Shown: piece after piece, positions 63,511 through 64,000 of the stretch | How positions within the stretch are numbered: position 1 is the stretch's first letter | Layout: every line of letters begins with the position of its first letter | Assembly (NCBI RefSeq): GCF_900083545.1 | Contig: NZ_LT559262.1 | Location: forward strand, 2,327,673-2,391,672 | Direction of reading: 5' to 3' | DNA length: 64,000 nt | Source: Alistipes provencensis | Lineage (GTDB): Bacteria > Bacteroidota > Bacteroidia > Bacteroidales > Rikenellaceae | Position numbers and translations under genes: made by a program | The notes under the pieces: generated by a model | What the model saw: the letters and a program-made list of their open reading frames with translations, nothing else | Database searches by the model: none | Told to the model about the DNA's origin: nothing

Positions 63511-63600
63511 CAAGCCCCCGCCGAGGCGGGGGTATGGGGGTGGGTCAGATTTATAAACGGCGCCATCGGCGCCGATTATACAGCGATTCGGAGCGTGACG
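63511..63600. repeat. Two-hairpin intergenic repeat (copy D)
   Basis: Hairpins cccccgcc-ga-ggcggggg (63515-63532) and ggcgcc-at-cggcgcc (about 63559-63573) flank gggggtgggtcagatttata. In reverse complement the order and linker match copy C at 40.1 kb. The tail shares gatcagaaa with the sequence near 19863, beside copy A. Confidence 0.7.
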
Positions 63601-63623
63601 GATCAGAAAGTCCCGGAACGCGC

Positions 63624-64000
63624 CTATAGCCCTATTATCTTGTTTCGTATGAGCATCGCCACGCCCCAAGCGTTGGCGTTCTCGGTCATTTTCGAGACGC
63701 GGAACTTGGTGTCCTTGTAGACCAGATTGAGCGAATATTTGTTCGTCGCCGACTTCAGCGGCAGCATGATGTAGTCGCCCGCTGCCGCGAGGTTGCCGCC
63801 GACGATGACCGTCTCGGGGTTGAAGGTATTGATCAGGAAAGCCACGGCCTTGCCGACCTTCTCGCCGGCCTCCTCGATCAGCTCGATCGAGAGGTTGTCG
63901 TCGTTCTTCGCCGCGGCGATGATGTCGTCGATATGGATGGTCTTCTGCTGGTCGTATTTCTCGCGCAGGATGGTGTTCACGCCGTTCTGGATCAGGTGGC
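63624..64000 (-). CDS. ROK-family protein, 3' part (cut by window end)
   Basis: The last 125 or so codons of a ROK-family sugar kinase or repressor. The 5' part lies beyond 64000. FLINTFNPETVIVGGNLAAAGDYIML is the typical C-terminal half of the actin-like fold, and the C-terminal ANAWGVAML is characteristic. The helix-turn-helix or catalytic part is not visible, so a NagC/XylR-type repressor and a glucokinase cannot be told apart. Confidence 0.88.
   Translation of the reverse strand, partial: HLIQNGVNTILREKYDQQKTIHIDDIIAAAKNDDNLSIELIEEAGEKVGKAVAFLINTFNPETVIVGGNLAAAGDYIMLPLKSATNKYSLNLVYKDTKFRVSKMTENANAWGVAMLIRNKIIGL

Noticed and set aside
1..64000. CRISPR array
   Set aside because: No regularly spaced direct repeats with unique spacers were seen; the repeated sequences found are dispersed hairpins or a single tandem duplication.

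Overview
The window is a chromosomal segment of a high-GC member of the Bacteroidales, most like Alistipes/Rikenellaceae. That assignment is an inference from protein families and promoter style; no database was searched. The supporting signs are a FecR-type anti-sigma factor with a DUF4974-like tail, NigD-like, DUF4836 and DUF4377 lipoproteins, GH97 and GH2/GH3 polysaccharide-degrading enzymes, HU-CCDC81/SPOR and GtrA proteins, TTTG-N19-TAnnTTTG promoters in place of E. coli-type boxes, and a CTnDOT-like integrase.

Region 1 (1-15.8 kb) is a carbohydrate-degradation locus. An ECF sigma factor and a FecR anti-sigma factor are followed, after a terminator, by a tightly packed operon of five exported glycosidases (GH2, GH97, two tandem GH3-PA14 paralogues, GH2-DUF4982). 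A convergent secreted toroid-like protein of unknown activity follows. No SusC/SusD pair is present.

Region 2 (15.8-19.0 kb) is the wreck of a conjugative transposon: a truncated MobB relaxase, an intact MobA, an oriT-like inverted-repeat region, a frameshifted parA fragment, a 24-bp inverted repeat and a full-length tyrosine recombinase.

Region 3 (19.0-33.1 kb) holds a tandem-DUF4377 lipoprotein, typA/bipA, aroB, a malic enzyme, two paralogous outer-membrane barrel proteins, ruvB, a third GH3 enzyme, a NigD-like lipoprotein, a second ECF sigma factor with a predicted anti-sigma/beta-barrel fusion, and tRNA-Arg(CCG).

Region 4 (33.1-56.5 kb) is mostly housekeeping: an S24-like regulator, ribE, a histidine kinase, lgt, an HU/SPOR protein, GtrA, uvrB, dnaG, smpB, a HAD phosphatase, tsaB, rmuC (frame broken by a 46-bp tandem duplication), a DUF4836 lipoprotein, an ABC ATPase/FtsX-like permease pair, rpe, an HD hydrolase, an ABC-F ATPase, rlmB, a DUF4153 membrane protein and a YgjP-like metallopeptidase.

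Region 5 (56.5-64 kb) is a glycerol-3-phosphate module (glpT, glpD, a DeoR-family regulator, a glycerophosphodiesterase), then galK, a GNAT acetyltransferase and the 3' part of a ROK-family gene. A 32-bp perfect palindrome overlaps the predicted glpD promoter between glpD and the regulator.

The gaps between genes carry many strong hairpin terminators and a family of two-hairpin intergenic repeats (near 19.9, 35.5, 40.1 and 63.5 kb). I found no CRISPR array, rRNA or intact insertion sequence, and no clearly undescribed multi-gene system. The most unusual signals are the rmuC duplication, the glp palindrome, the intergenic repeat family and the eroded transposon.
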